Assembly (NCBI GenBank): GCA_003833135.1
Contig: QZLH01000071.1
Span: 143,109-157,936 of the forward strand
Source: Oehlia diaphana
Lineage: Eukaryota > Glomeromycota > Glomeromycetes > Glomerales > Glomeraceae
DNA length: 14,828 nucleotides
Direction of reading: 5' to 3'
Below are positions 1 through 9,347 of the stretch, one piece after another. The translations under genes and the position numbers were made by a program. Each line of letters begins with the position of its first letter. The stretch's first letter is position 1. The notes beneath the pieces were generated by a model, which saw only the letters and a program-made list of their open reading frames with translations, had not been told where the DNA came from and did no database searches.

Positions 1-118
1 TTAATAAATTGCCCAGGTTTTTGGCTTCAAAATAAAAAAAAATTCATATGATTTTATATAATAATTGAGCGTTTGACGATCAATTTTTTGATTCTCATTT
101 TTTTTGTCCCACACTGTA
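1..118 (-). mobile_element. possible Tc1/mariner-like element end
   Basis: Read on the minus strand, 116 down to 103 gives CAGTGTGGGACAAA, directly flanked by TA at 117-118. A TA-flanked CAGT terminus is typical of Tc1/mariner elements, which duplicate TA on insertion. The element would run leftwards out of the window, so its other end and any transposase cannot be seen. A match this short can arise by chance. Confidence 0.25.
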
Positions 119-143
119 TATACTTTAATATGCTTCATTTTAA

Positions 144-383
144 ACGCATATATGTCAATTAGGTACTGATAAAAAAGTTGAGATATTTACTAAACAAAAG
201 AATATCTTACATTTGGCAAATGATTTTGTTAATATGATAAAGAATAGATTTGAAACTTGGTCTAAATCATACAATCTACAAGAGATTCTTGGACCCATTC
301 CATGTATCACTTATCGGTTTTTTTTCATTAATTTAAATATTGGTCAAAAAGATAATTCTTATAAACTGTATTTTGACTTGTAA
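144..383 (+). pseudogene. open stretch without start codon, possible exon remnant
   Basis: This frame stays open for 79 codons and ends in TAA at 381-383. The first ATG lies far inside it, so it is not a complete simple gene. An acceptor-like AATTAG at about 157-162 could begin an exon. The translation from about 231 to 302 has ordinary protein composition (for example LQEILGPIPCITYR), unlike the Asn/Ile/Lys/Phe runs usual for chance frames here. I do not recognise a family. It may be a decayed exon, part of a transposon, or chance. Confidence 0.22.
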
Positions 384-1958
384 TTTAATAATCTTTTAAC
401 CTTTCCAGCTCTTATCTTAAAAACAATAGGATATTAATAAGGTCATATTTAGGATTCTTAAAAAGTCACAGTGATAACTTCTTCAACTTTCTTAGACAAT
501 TGGAAAAATTTTAATAATCTTTGAACTGTTCATTTTTTGGATTATCTGATTTAAAAGATAAGGTGTGTTTTTTATTTTGCCAAGAGATAATAACTCTAAA
601 GTTAATACTAGTACTTTAACTTATTAGAGAATTTACTGAATTTGATGACTTTGGTAACTATTCCAAATTTCTCAAATCACTTTTTTCACTTATTAATATA
701 AATTATTTTACTAATTTGAAGAAGCAATTGGTTATTAATATGTACTTTCTTTTATTACTAAATAATATTTAAACACATTATTAATAATTTTTTCCTTTAT
801 AAAATGGCTGTATTATGTAAAAACAGAGGGTATAATATTAGGAACAATAATTATATAAATTACATATATAAAATTATTAGCTATATTATTTATTAATTCT
901 TTATAATTATTTATTAAAATTTATATCAAAATAAATTCTTCCAAAATAAAATAATTTAATATAGTATAAGTGATTTATAAATTTATTATTTTAGTATATA
1001 AAAATCTTATAAATAAATAATATTATATTTTTATTGAAATTTTTTAAAAAAAAAATTTTATTAATAAAATCATAAATATTTTTTTCTTTAAGTAATTGTT
1101 AAACTTTTACTATTAAAATATTATATTTTAAATTATTACTAGTAATAAATACTAGTACAAAATCAAAAGAATTAAGTTGATTTAATTATTCAAATATTTT
1201 ATTTTAAAAGAAATAGTGATTAATTTAAAGTTAAAATATATTTTATTAGTTAGTTTAATAAAATCAAAAAAAAGGTTAATATCAATAATATTTTAATTTA
1301 AATAAAGTTATTGAAAGATTTATTAAAAAAATCATATATATAATAGTTTAAGAAAAATGATAAATAAATCAAAATAATTGAATTAATTTTATAAAAAAAA
1401 TTTAGATATTTCTTTAATCTATTATTAGATATATAAATATATTATAAAATAAATTTATATATAAAATTAATATTAATAATTTAATAATTTATTATTATAT
1501 TTTATTAAATTTAAATTATAAAACTTAAATAATTAAATAAATTGCAATAAATATAGAAATTTAAATTTAAATTAATTTGCTAAAATTTATTATATATATT
1601 TTTATGAGTAAATAAATAATTAAAATATAAAGTATTCTAAAATAATGTATGATTGTTAAATAATATTTATATATATATAGTTTACAATATATAGACAATC
1701 TTGGTAAGTTTTTTATTTATTATATTTACTAAATCATTAAAGTTAAACTAAAAATAGCTTTTTAAATTAATAATTAATACTTATTATACATGGCTTCTGT
1801 GATTTATTTTTCTTTTTCTTTATACAAACATTAGCATTTTAAAGAAAACTTGAGATCCTTTAACTATTATTATACTGATTATACTGATCATGTATGTATA
1901 AATGTTTTCTCATTTCGCACTTATCAGAAGCCAATGCCTTACCTCCACCTATTTTTTT
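384..1958. other. AT-rich intergenic DNA, no gene seen
   Basis: From about 780 to 1760 the sequence is almost entirely A and T with short homopolymers and frequent stops in all frames. No domain, RNA gene or convincing terminal repeat was found. It separates the window edge from the 3' end of the ASCC1-like gene. Confidence 0.7.
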
Positions 1959-1966
1959 GGTTTGAG

Positions 1967-2141
1967 TAGTGTGTTAATCCGTTAACCATTTATCTGGATA
2001 ATTATCAGTTTAACGGATTATCTGTATTTATCCATTTAATTTGTACCATCCTAACTAACCATATTTCTTATTCGTAAAAACTAAAACTACTTTTTTTTTT
2101 AGAAATTTACGGATTTTCGGATTCAGTTGACGGACACACTA
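1967..2141. mobile_element. hAT-like MITE, 175 bp, with 8-bp target duplication
   Basis: The element begins TAGTGTGT at 1967 and ends ACACACTA at 2141, giving perfect 8-bp terminal inverted repeats. It is bracketed by identical 8-bp direct repeats GGTTTGAG at 1959-1966 and 2142-2149. An 8-bp target duplication and a TAGNG-type terminus are hallmarks of hAT transposons. Inside are subterminal ATCCGTTAA/TTAACGGAT inverted copies and further CGGATT copies, as hAT ends often show. It is too short to encode a transposase, so it would be non-autonomous. Assignment to hAT is inference from structure; the TIR and target duplication are visible directly. Confidence 0.72.
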
Positions 2142-2382
2142 GGTTTGAGTAGCTGAAAGCATCTTTGATTTCTTGAATTCTCAAGGCAACTCCACTATTA
2201 TTAGATCTTTTAATGTTTCAAATGTTTTATCATATATTAAATCATGTAATAGAAATTATGTAATCAAAATTATTATATATGTACAGTACTTAAATGAAAG
2301 AAATATTACCGGCAAACAAAATTAATATTATGCCATTACTCTAATACTAATTTAACAAACACTATAAATGAATATTGTACTA

Positions 2383-5300
2383 TTAAGGCAATTTAATACC
2401 CCCCTCGCTACGATGTCTTCCATTCTCATCATATTCACCAATTTTTGATATATGTATATTTTCAAGTCTATTATTCCCAAATTCTATACCGCCGAATCTA
2501 TTAAGAATAGGAACGGCGTTAAAAGGATATCTATTGGATTCCCCATATTTGTCATTATTACTAGATACCGAATGTTCGTTTCTATGTCTAGTATTGATAA
2601 GAGTAACGTGCAACTAATTTATATAAGAAAATTTTGGAAGAATTAGCATAATTGTTACTACCGTAATTCACATAAATAAAATTAACAGATGACTCACCTT
2701 TAATGGTCGACTTTCTTTCTTTAAAAGACCTTCTGCCGCAAACTCTTCTATTAAATATTCTATAATTGAATATTGTTCTTTGTTATCTTCTGTTTTAGTA
2801 ATATGAAGTAGAAAGAGAATATTTACCTCCTAACTTTTTAAGGGTATTATTTTGTCCTTCCGGTTCTTCAACTTTGGCGTATAAGACATGTGATTCTACT
2901 AAAACAATAAGGACACAAATAATTAATAATATTAATAATATTATAAAAAACTTCTAATAGAAACATTTTTTTACACCTATATCATCCTCCATTACTGCTA
3001 ATCCAGATAATATAGAAATTAAAGTTCGTGTTCCTATTATTTCAACAATTTTTTTTGATAAACTTTTAAGTAATCTCACTGCTTTTTCAATATCTTCTTT
3101 TCTATACAAATGTAAAGTTCCAATTGTAATATGTAACGAGTGAGAATTTATAAGTATAGATTTATCTACACCTTGAAGTTTAAGTTCAAGAATATTTGAT
3201 TTAAAATCTTCTACTTTGCGTTGAAGATGAGCATCGTTAAGTGGTATAGAAATAAAATGTGTTGGTGGTAGTATAAAAATTGACTAAATTTAAGGAGGAA
3301 AAAAAGAGAGAATTAAAAGTTGTAATCATAACAACAAAATAATATGAAATTAAAAGTTACATCTGATTCGATTATGTCTTTGATTTGTTTTTTAGCTTTC
3401 TCAACTCCTATTTTTGTGCCGCTAATAACTATTATTTATTGAAAATGTATGTTATTGGATGATTATATAAAATTACATCTCAAATATTGATATTATATAC
3501 TTACTAGCAAGATCTTCATCTTTTGGAATTGTAATTTTAGTTTTAGTTTCGGCCATAATTTGTTTCACGGTACTTCCTCCCCTTCCTATAAAATTTTTTG
3601 ACTTGAATATTATAATAAAATAGCTTATATAGAAAATTTATTAAGTACCAATAATGAGCCCATGTAAAGGTTGTGGAACATCTAGTCTATCTGTAAAGTA
3701 TCCTTCATGTACTTCTTTCTTATTTATAACTGATTCTCTAATTGATTCAATATTTTCTTTCTTGTTATCTCTTATTTCTGTACTATTATTAGCATTTACT
3801 GCATTATTTTGCTGATAAATATGATTCAAGAGAGAATTAGGAATTAAAAATTTTAGTTATTTAAATATTTGTACATATCTGAATTACTCACCGATTCAAT
3901 AATATTTTCAATTCGTTTTTTAGCCATCTCAACCCCATTTTTTGCGCCGCTAATAACTATTATTTATTAAAAATATATATATATTACGTTATTAAATGAC
4001 TACATCTCAAATAATGATTGTATACTTACTGGCAAGATTTTCATATCTTTGAATTGTAATTCTAGTATTAGTTTCGGCCATAATCTGTTTCACGGTATTC
4101 CCTCCCTTTCCTATAAAATTTCGTGATATGATAAACCCAATTGTCTTGTTTCAAGAAATATTATTTAAAATATATCAAATATATCAAACTTACCAATGAT
4201 TGCTCCGCGGAAACGGCCATGAATGTTAAATTTGTGTGTGATTTCCTCGCTATCTTTAATCGATTCTTTAATTGATTCACCATCATCTTTATTTTTATCT
4301 TCAATTTTCATTTCATCAGATTTCTTATTTACTGTTTTATATTGCTAAAGAATGTATTAAATATTTAATAAATATTTATACGTACATATTAAAATGTATA
4401 TATATTAAAAATTCCTCACCGATTCAATAATATTTTCAATTCGTTTTTTAGCCATCTCAACCCCATCTTTTGCACCGCTAATAACTATTATTTATTAAAA
4501 AATACATATATGTATTACGTTATTAAATGATTATATAAAATTACATCTCGAATAATGATTGTATACTTACTGGCAAGTTTTTCATATCTTTGAACTGTAA
4601 TTTTAGTATTAGTCTCAGCCATAATCTGTTGCACGATACTTCCTCCCTTTCCTATAAAAATTCGTGAATTAAATTATTATAATAACCCGAATTTTTTTCT
4701 TCAATAAAAAAAAAAATAGTGAAAAAATTAAGATATCCAACTTACCAATAATTGGTCCATGTAAATGTGTTGGAACATAAAGTTCGATTGTGACATCCTC
4801 ATTATCTTTAATCGATTCTTTAATTGATTCATCATTATCCTTCTTTTTATCTTCAATTTTCGTATCATTAAAAGATTTCTCATTTTCTGTATTATTATTA
4901 TTTTGCTAGAAAACATATCATTTTATCTTAAATATCTTATCAAATAAAAATTATACAGATATATTATACAAATATATATTAGAAACCACTTACTTGAGCA
5001 ATAATATCTTCAATTCGTTTTTTAGCCATCTCAACTCTGTCTTTTATACCGACAATAACTATGAATCCATTAAACAAATGAATTTAATTGTTCCATAAAT
5101 TCCACTTTTTTTTGAAAAAAAAAAAAAAAAAATGTTGATTGTTATGTACTTACAAACAAGACCATTATAATTAATATGTATTTTAGTATTAGTTTCAGCC
5201 ATAATCTGTTTCACGATACTTCCTCCCCTTCCTATAAAAATTCGTGAATTAAATTATTATAATAACCCGAATTTTTTTTTCTTCAATAAAAAAAAAAAAA

Positions 5301-6176
5301 ATAAAGTGAAAAAAATTAAGATACCAAACTTACCAATAATTAGTCTATGTAAATGTACTGGAACATAAAGTTTGAACGTGAAATCCTCATTATCTTTAAT
5401 CGATTCTTTAATTGATTCATCATCCTTCTTTTTATCTTCAATTTTCGTATCATTAATAGATTTCTCATTTTCTGTATTATTATTATTTTGCTAGAAAACA
5501 TATCATTTTATCTTAAATATCTTATCAAAAATATAAATATAGATATATTATACAAATATATACTTACTTGAGCAATAGTATCTTCAATTCGTTTTTTAGC
5601 CATCTCAACTCTGTCTTTTGTACCGATAATAACTATGAATTCATTAAACAAATGAACTTAATTGTTCCATAAATTCCACTTTTTTTGCAAAAAAAAAAAA
5701 AAAAAAAAGTTGTTTGTTATGTACTTACCAACAGGACCATTATAATTAACATATATTTTAGCTTTAGTTTCCTCTCTAAGTTGTTTTATATTATATCCTC
5801 CTCTTCCTATTAAAATTCGTAATTTTATTAAAACGAACAAAAAAAATCAAACGAAAGAATTAAAAAAAAATCAAATTTACCAATAATTAATCCATAACAA
5901 CGTCGCGAAACATCAAGTTTAAGTGTTATTTCTTCTTCGTTGGCTGATTCAGCTTTATTATTATCATCTTTATTATGTGTGCGAACTAGCAAATAACATT
6001 TTTTTTTATTATTAACATACGGTCTACTTTCAATTAATATTAAAACGTTTACCATAAACTTCTTTTTTTGAGGAAAAACTAGCAGGAAGTGAGGCGGTCG
6101 GAACACGAAAATTTCGTTTTCCAACGTGAACGAGAGTTATGCCTTTCATGCAATTTGAACTTTCAATTTGAGCCAT
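2383..6176 (-). CDS. ASCC1: ASCC1 homologue with five tandem KH domains and a 2H phosphoesterase domain
   Basis: Twenty exons were placed by hand: 6176-6053, 5985-5881, 5806-5729, 5632-5568, 5490-5334, 5231-5154, 5058-4994, 4905-4746, 4651-4571, 4484-4420, 4344-4194, 4110-4030, 3956-3892, 3811-3649, 3585-3505, 3428-3361, 3283-2977, 2898-2827, 2759-2698, 2613-2383. They give about 752 aa, all junctions in frame. Order: N-terminal VGKRNFRV motif (ASCC1-like), KH1 about 60-124, KH2 to 224, KH3 to 326, KH4 to 425, KH5 to 529, then an AKAP7/ASCC1-type 2H domain from 530 with HIT at 580-582 and HVT at 678-680. ASCC1 is a nuclear subunit of the activating signal cointegrator complex, linked to alkylation repair and RNA handling; the 2H fold acts on RNA phosphodiesters. 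Each KH keeps GRGG or GKGG, so RNA binding is likely intact. Known members have one KH and 350-400 aa. Another acceptor for exon 19 (high end 2789) would add ten residues, but the shorter form aligns with human ASCC1, as I recall it, without a gap. Confidence 0.86.
3361..5985 (-). repeat. tandem array of KH-encoding three-exon cassettes
   Basis: Five copies, about 530-585 bp apart, each contain three exons: a linker plus first KH half (105-163 nt), a GXXG exon (78 or 81 nt), and a last helix exon (65 or 68 nt). Intron phases recur as 1, 1, 0, so whole cassettes insert without breaking frame. The repeat includes introns: 5236-5295 closely matches 4656-4715, and 5634-5728 closely matches 5060-5153. 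Such intron identity shows recent tandem duplication or conversion, not only selection on protein. The linkers repeat an acidic/basic DESIKESIKD element. Confidence 0.85.
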
Positions 6177-6402
6177 TTTATTTTATATAAAATTTTGATC
6201 TATCGCAAATTTTATTTAATTTATTAACAAAAAATGATAGCGCATATCCAGTGATCATTGCCTTAATTGATAATCACAAAACCATTGAAATATAATTTAG
6301 GACAGAAATTGCATTTCTGGTCGAACTGAATTATTATTATCCGTCCCTACGTTAAACATCAAATTAGCTTAATATTCAAATAATAAATCAGATTTTTCCA
6401 TA
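6177..6402. promoter_or_regulatory. upstream region of the ASCC1-like gene
   Basis: This 226-bp stretch lies between the ASCC1-like start codon and the left end of a TA-flanked transposon remnant. On the minus strand a TATATAAAAT sequence sits immediately before the ATG, too close to be a normal TATA box for this start, and the ATG context is AAAATGGC. No other clear regulatory motif was recognised. Confidence 0.35.
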
Positions 6403-7110
6403 CAAGTGCCTTCCGTTATAACGGCACTCTTCGTCTCTTCGTCCTTACACTCGTCACACGCTAATCCCTAATCTCCTTTCTTACTACTATATCAGTATAT
6501 GCAACATTAAAATAATTTGTTTTTATAAATAGAATTATTTGTCGTAATTTTAAAATATATTACTGATTACTAACAAATTACTCAGTTTAAGAGAAATGTT
6601 TGATAGAGATTCAATTTCGTCAATTACAGTCTTTCTGCTATTTTATTTTTAAATACGATTAAACAAATTTTGCATTAATTGCATTAATTAGAAAAAAATT
6701 TTCAGTAATACAGTCAATGCTCCATTATAGTGAAGCTCGCTATAATAGATTTGGCTTATAGTAAACTTTCATTATAGTTATAGTAAACTTACTAAATATT
6801 AGATAATTTCCAATTTATAAATCGGTATCAAAATCTTGAGGAAAATTTAAGTCATATAATTAAATCACAACAAAATCTCAAAAGCATTTCTTTTAACTTT
6901 GATAGCCTGCCTTTATATAATTCATTAAAGAATCTACTTCTTGGAGGTGGTACTTCATATGGACTTGATCACGAGTAGTTACAAAGCTTCATATTCGCCA
7001 GGGCATTAGTAAATTTTTTCTAATTGTCGTTATAATGAGACATCAAGGGATGGTATGTCGTTTAGTCGTTATACAATATTATGAGATGTCATTATAACGG
7101 GAAGCACTTG
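6403..7110. mobile_element. pogo/Tigger-like (Tc1/mariner superfamily) element remnant
   Basis: The left end starts CAAGTGCCTTCCGTTATAAC at 6403 after TA (6401-6402). The right end, read on the minus strand from 7110, starts CAAGTGCTTCCCGTTATAAT and is followed by TA at 7111-7112. Counting the TA, 22 of the first 26 positions agree. TA-flanked termini of this form are typical of pogo/Tigger transposons. No transposase frame survives, so it is non-autonomous or gutted. It fills most of the space between the ASCC1-like and SR genes. Its interior seems to hold a second related element. Confidence 0.6.
6711..7053. mobile_element. probable nested Tigger-like MITE
   Basis: A second TA-flanked terminus starts at 6711 with CAGTCAATGCTCCATTATAG. 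A matching inverted end read from 7053 begins CCATCCCTTGATGTCTCATT, next to TA at 7054-7055. The pairing is imperfect and needs small gaps, so this boundary is inferred. If right, it inserted at a TA of the outer 6403-7110 element, whose own length would then be about 365 bp. Confidence 0.35.
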
Positions 7111-7177
7111 TATAACAATGCAATGTGTGTATCACTCCTATTAAGATAAAATTTATGTGTAACGCGTTTTATCTGGA

Positions 7178-7211
7178 GTTCTCCCCTTTCCCTTTCGTTT
7201 TCCCCTTTCCC
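7178..7211 (+). repeat. homopyrimidine tract with duplicated TCCCCTTTCCC
   Basis: A run that is C/T apart from one G holds TCCCCTTTCCC twice, about 18 bp apart. It stands out against AT-rich surroundings. It lies downstream of the SR gene and upstream of the element-rich ASCC1 flank. Its function is unknown. Confidence 0.4.
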
Positions 7212-7331
7212 ATTTATAACAGTAAAAATTTCTCAAATTAATGATATTTTCAAATATTATTAAGCGATAAGTTACAATAAATTTAATATTTAAATATTAA
7301 TGATATTCATTGCAACACATGTAAATAAAAT

Positions 7332-7451
7332 AAAAAAAAAAAAGGTTAAAAAGTAGAAAAGATGAAAATTGCAGTCTATCATACTTGCTGTACGAGTTTA
7401 ACTGCATGTGCTAATCGAATGAGCCCATTGATCGGAATTGTGCTTTAGTCT
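7332..7451. repeat. copy 1 of a 120-bp exact repeat, 3' flank of the SR gene
   Basis: Twelve A residues (7332-7343) followed by 108 bases (7344-7451) are identical to 14709-14828. This copy lies just past the SR gene stop codon at 7552, so it is probably in or beside that gene's 3' untranslated region. The true length of the repeat is unknown because the other copy is cut by the window edge. Confidence 0.95.
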
Positions 7452-7551
7452 ATATATTATGTCAATGCTTCAGCTTTGCCCAAATAATATACATACAAAA
7501 TTAGAAAAATGTTGAAATTATCTATTAATCAATCTATCTTGACCAACTTCT

Positions 7552-9347
7552 TTAACGCCTAGGTGGTGGCGTTGGAGTACTTGGACCACGTCTAGTCGAT
7601 AATGGCCTGGAAACTGGACTAGGTGATCTCTGACGTCCCGAATAAGGAATATTTGTTCTTCCACTCCTTATAGGACTCATGGAACGTCGCCTATTTATTA
7701 AAATAAAAAGTTTGATCGTCATTTAAACAATCGTTTATTTAAAGTTTTGTATAAAATAAAGCATACCTATAGATGCCAGTACGAGGAGATGAGGGTCTTA
7801 ATGGAGGTGGTCCAATTAATGGATCAGGGTAACGAGAAGTTGCTAACGGTGAGCGAGCACGATAAGATGAAATTGGTGGATCCCTATGTAACATATAGTC
7901 CTTCATTACTCAATACTCCATTACCATTTATTACCTAAACTGACAGGGTAAAATGTTATATATGCCATAAAAACAAATATCTTACCTAATACCCCTCTCA
8001 TAACTTCCTCGACGTGGTGGTGGCGGTGGAGAGCCAACTCGACCTCTACCAGGATATAATGGGACATCAGGAGGAGGTAAAGCTCTTCTCTCATATCCAT
8101 CTCGATCGTATCCATCTCTTGGAGCTGTATAATAATTGCGATCATAATTATCTCTACCAATCCTATCATACTCTCTTTCAGGATAATTTCGATCATAAGG
8201 TCTATCTCTTTCTCTCTCATATGGTCTATCATAAGTACCACGATAATCTCTTCTGTATTCCATCTCAGGAGGATCTCTTCCATAACGATCATAAGGACGA
8301 TCATATCCACCACGTTCAGGAAGAGCTGGAGGAGGATATCTTTCATCCCTAATGTATTTATCCCGGTTGTCTCTTGCACTATATGGCTCCCTAATATAAC
8401 TGTCACTGGTACGACGATCATCATATCTACCAGGTTTTCGAGAAACAAATTCACGCCCGCTGCTAAAGGATAGCAATTATTTAAGACATCAGAATTTCTC
8501 AAAGCTATGATACTGTCTGGTCGCAGTTTTCTCAATACTTGATGTAATAGCTAATTAAACTCGCTTATAAACGCACTAATGTAGCCAAAACTTTTTTTTT
8601 TTTTCCTGATCCTTAGATAGAAGTTGCTAGCTCCTTCTGACCACGAAAGTTGCTTACCTAGTACACTCTCGTGCCCAATGACCGACTAGACCACATTTAA
8701 AACATGTATCGGTAGATTTTGTTTCTGCTCCTCTGTTGTTGTTGTTGTTGTTGCTGCTATGGTGATGATTATTGTGATGGTGATGATGATGATGATTATG
8801 ATATTTGAAAGTTCCGTTTCTTTCGCCATGAGCAAATTCTACACGAAGTTGAGATCCTTGAAATTCGGTACCATTAAGAGAATCAATTGCTTCTTCACAT
8901 ATACGACGTTCTTCGTATTCCTTTTCATTTATTTTTTATGTTGCAGTTATATGTCAGTAGCAATTCTTTGTCAATGTAATGAGTAGAATCAACCTCCTTC
9001 CCGCCATAAGATATGCGTCCAAAGGATTTCACGTGACGAGCATAACAGCAAACAAGCACCATTTTCGTGTATACTTATACATATAATTTTAATATTAAGT
9101 AAATATATTATTACAAAAAATCCTTTGGACGCATGAATCTCATGTTGGGTCTGCTGTAGATCTGCTTATTATTCGATAGTCAAAATATTTCTGATCACCA
9201 CATTGAAACGCTTACAATGAATCCGTAGTTTCCTTTCAGTTCCATGTTAACTACGTTGCCATACTTGGAAAAACATTCCTTAATATCCTCTGGTCTGGCT
9301 CGTTCCGGTAGGTGACCGACATAAACTTTGACACCCGCACTTGGCAT
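7552..9347 (-). CDS. SR-type splicing factor: RRM, CCHC zinc knuckle, R/D/Y-rich tail
   Basis: Five exons (9347-9216, 8920-8658, 8462-7986, 7883-7767, 7690-7552) give 375 aa in frame. The RRM spans about residues 6-76, with RNP2 VYVGHL near 8-13 and an RNP1-like KGNYGFIEY at about 38-46. A spacer at 85-106 is rich in His then Asn. A CCHC knuckle follows with Cys117, Cys120, His125 and Cys130. Residues from about 132 are rich in YDR/RDY motifs, then Pro, with SP/RS-type motifs at the C-terminus. RRM followed by one zinc knuckle is the RSZ/SRSF7 (9G8) layout: nuclear proteins that bind pre-mRNA and steer splice-site choice and mRNA export. The tail is not a classic RS repeat, so other RRM-knuckle RNA-binding proteins remain possible. 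The start is the only ATG giving a complete RRM. Exon 3 has a tandem acceptor. Confidence 0.88.
8463..8657 (-). other. SR gene intron 2 with tandem NAGNAG acceptor
   Basis: The intron starts GTAAGC at 8657. Its end reads TTTAGCAG on the minus strand, with two possible AG acceptors three bases apart (exon starting at 8462 or at 8459). Both keep frame and differ by one Ser at the junction between the zinc knuckle and the tail. Confidence 0.6.
8742..8805 (-). repeat. trinucleotide repeats coding for His and Asn runs
   Basis: On the plus strand GTT/GCT triplets are followed by GAT/GGT triplets. Read on the coding strand, these are CAT/CAC (His) and AAC (Asn) codons of the SR protein, encoding HHHHHHH and NNNNNN runs between the RRM and the zinc knuckle. 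Such repeats change length easily. Confidence 0.85.
9013..9134. repeat. 17-bp perfect inverted repeat inside SR intron 1
   Basis: ATGCGTCCAAAGGATTT at 9013-9029 is exactly repeated in inverse orientation at 9118-9134, with an 88-base loop. It lies wholly within the 295-nt intron 1 (8921-9215), much the longest intron in the window. No target-site duplication was found beside it, so a foldback element or RNA hairpin is possible. Confidence 0.85.

Noticed and set aside
2452..2646. 64-codon plus-strand frame
   Set aside because: It is antisense to the 2H domain exon 20, which has clear ASCC1 similarity including HVT and the LENIHIS segment.
5828..6124. Single-exon 98-codon frame starting with its own ATG upstream of KH1
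   Set aside because: Its second half is the real exon 2 frame, but its first half is exon 1 in the wrong frame plus intron. Splicing 6053 to 5985 joins the ASCC1-like N-terminus to KH1.
2929..6176. Vigilin/SCP160 identity for the multi-KH protein
   Set aside because: Multiple KH domains suggest it, but the C-terminal 2H phosphoesterase domain and the ASCC1-type N-terminal motif point to ASCC1 and are absent from vigilin.
6403..7110. tRNA or structured RNA suggested by repeated TATAAT-like inverted words
   Set aside because: The inverted words are better explained as transposon termini beside TA dinucleotides; no cloverleaf could be drawn.
7921..8535. 204-codon minus-strand open frame over the SR exon 3
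   Set aside because: It is a shadow frame of the R/D/Y-rich exon. The true frame is the one continuing from the zinc knuckle and ending at the GGTAAG donor at 7985.
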